DNA of 64,000 bases from CAIWHR01 sp963788185 (lineage in GTDB: Bacteria; Pseudomonadota; Gammaproteobacteria; Burkholderiales; Casimicrobiaceae): contig CAWBGE010000023.1 of NCBI GenBank assembly GCA_963788185.1, positions 62,001 to 126,000 of the forward strand. Reading direction: 5' to 3'. Below the pieces are notes generated by a model that saw only the letters and a program-made list of their open reading frames with translations, searched no databases and had not been told where the DNA came from. Every line of letters starts with the position of its first letter. Position 1 is the stretch's first letter. This document shows positions 63,006-64,000 of the stretch, in pieces. Made by a program: the position numbers and the translations under genes.

Positions 63006-64000
63006 GTGGAAGACCTCTCTACCGCCACGCTTGGCGTCACGCTTGCGTTGTTGCTGGTGACGTCCGGCTTCTTTTCGATCGCCGAGACGGCGATGATGGC
63101 CTGCAACCGGTTCCGCCTCAAGCACCAGGCGCAGCGCGGCGCGCGCGGCGCCCGCATCGCCCTCGCGCTTCTGGGCGAGACCGACCGCCTGCTGGGCGTC
63201 ATCCTGCTCGGCAACAACCTGATCAACGCCGCCACCGCCACGCTCGCCGCCATCATCACCGTGCGGCTCTTCGGCCAGGGCGAACTCGCGCTTGCGCTCG
63301 GGACCGTCGCGGTGACGTTCGCGATCCTGGTCTTTTCCGAGATCACGCCCAAGGTCATCGGTGCCGCCCATGCCGACCGCATCGCGTCGGTGATCAGCTT
63401 CGTGCTGCGGCCGATGCTGACGTTCGCCGCGCCTATCGTCTGGTTCGTCAACCTGTTCGTGCGCGGATTGCTGAGATTGCTGCGGATCCGGCCGGGCAGC
63501 GGCCCCGGGGCCACGCTCACGCAGGAGGAACTTCGCTCGCTGGTGATCGAGGGCCAGTATTTTCGCGGCAAGCATCGGGCGATGCTCGCGAACCTCCTCG
63601 ACCTCGAAGCCATCACCGTCGACGACGTGATGACGCCGCGCAACCAGATCCACGCCGTCGACATCAACGAAAAGAGCACCCACCTGGTCCAGCAGCTGGC
63701 GACGTCCTACCACACCCGGTTGCCCGTGTACGAGGACGAACTCGACAACATCATCGGCACGCTGCACCTGAAGCAGGTGCTGCACCTGCAGCACGCCGAC
63801 GAGATCGACGGCGCATCGATCCGCAGCGTGCTGCGCCCGGCATATTTCATTCCCTCGGGCACGTCGCTTCTGACCCAGCTGCAGCAATTCCAGAACGATC
63901 GCGAGCGCCTGGGCCTCGTGGTCGACGAATACGGCGAACTGCAGGGACTGGTCACGATCGAGGACCTCATCGAGGAGATCATCGGGGATTTCACCACCGA
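63006..64000 (+). CDS. CNNM/CorC-type (DUF21-CBS-transporter-associated) membrane protein, cut at right edge
   Basis: The gene continues beyond the window; 331 codons are visible. It starts at GTG (63006; no ATG nearby). The DUF21 membrane domain (about 10-180, with SGFFSIAETAMMACNRFRLKH and FSEITPKV) is followed by two CBS domains (VDDVMTPRNQIHAVD, and LVTIEDLIEEIIG). Relatives are implicated in magnesium/cobalt efflux or resistance (CorB/YtfL/CorC). Confidence 0.93.
   Translation, partial: MEDLSTATLGVTLALLLVTSGFFSIAETAMMACNRFRLKHQAQRGARGARIALALLGETDRLLGVILLGNNLINAATATLAAIITVRLFGQGELALALGTVAVTFAILVFSEITPKVIGAAHADRIASVISFVLRPMLTFAAPIVWFVNLFVRGLLRLLRIRPGSGPGATLTQEELRSLVIEGQYFRGKHRAMLANLLDLEAITVDDVMTPRNQIHAVDINEKSTHLVQQLATSYHTRLPVYEDELDNIIGTLHLKQVLHLQHADEIDGASIRSVLRPAYFIPSGTSLLTQLQQFQNDRERLGLVVDEYGELQGLVTIEDLIEEIIGDFTT

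Overview
The window is about two-thirds G+C, densely packed, and reads as chromosome of a Gram-negative betaproteobacterium. Pointers are a stand-alone IF-1 gene next to a cold-shock gene, the rsmI-lpoA-yraN-SIS-BON run, lipopolysaccharide heptose genes, rpsP-rimM-trmD-rplS plus ffh, and FNR-type sites at hemN and at a cytochrome gene. No phage, integrase, insertion sequence, CRISPR array, rRNA or tRNA was seen. Genus cannot be fixed from the sequence alone.

Layout. 1-18.4 kb is a carboxylate (probably acetate) uptake and sensing block. It holds a DUF294/CBS regulator (cut by the window edge), two DUF4212 + Na+/solute symporter pairs, an OmpR/kinase pair, a symporter-histidine kinase fusion with its receiver protein, an unusual sensor-like protein ending in a DnaQ exonuclease, and acs. 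18.8-25.5 kb is housekeeping and signalling: UPF0114, GGDEF-EAL, a MobA-like transferase, an orphan amino-acid-type binding protein, a methyltransferase and upp. 25.6-34 kb is a sulfide block: sulfide:quinone oxidoreductase sits inside an RND efflux operon bounded by two DUF2892 proteins, with a CbiM-like permease, a Crp-type regulator and a hemerythrin beside it. A perfect TGTGA-N6-TCACA site lies upstream of the operon. 34-36 kb has csp, infA and hemN.

36.3-50.9 kb is the most interesting part, a putative extracellular electron-transfer island. It has an OB-fold exported protein, a nine-heme cytochrome, a twelve-heme cytochrome, two NHL-repeat lipoproteins around a very large outer-membrane barrel, a tetraheme cytochrome resembling the nanowire protein OmcE, a NarL-type two-component system, and a monoheme Ig-repeat surface protein whose reading frame is broken by six single-base insertions. 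The OmcE-like gene has a textbook class II FNR promoter. The likely scheme is that periplasmic multihemes pass electrons through the barrel to an external cytochrome filament, switched on at low oxygen; hemN nearby, with its own FNR site, would supply heme.

51-64 kb is conserved housekeeping: rsmI, lpoA-like, yraN, gmhA-type isomerase, BON lipoprotein, rfaE2, an AEC transporter, a J-domain/RDD membrane protein, rplS-trmD-rimM-rpsP, ffh, a CcsA-type assembly protein, and a CorC/CNNM protein cut by the right edge. Two REPIN-like inverted repeat pairs (36.3 and 51.0 kb) bracket the electron-transfer island.
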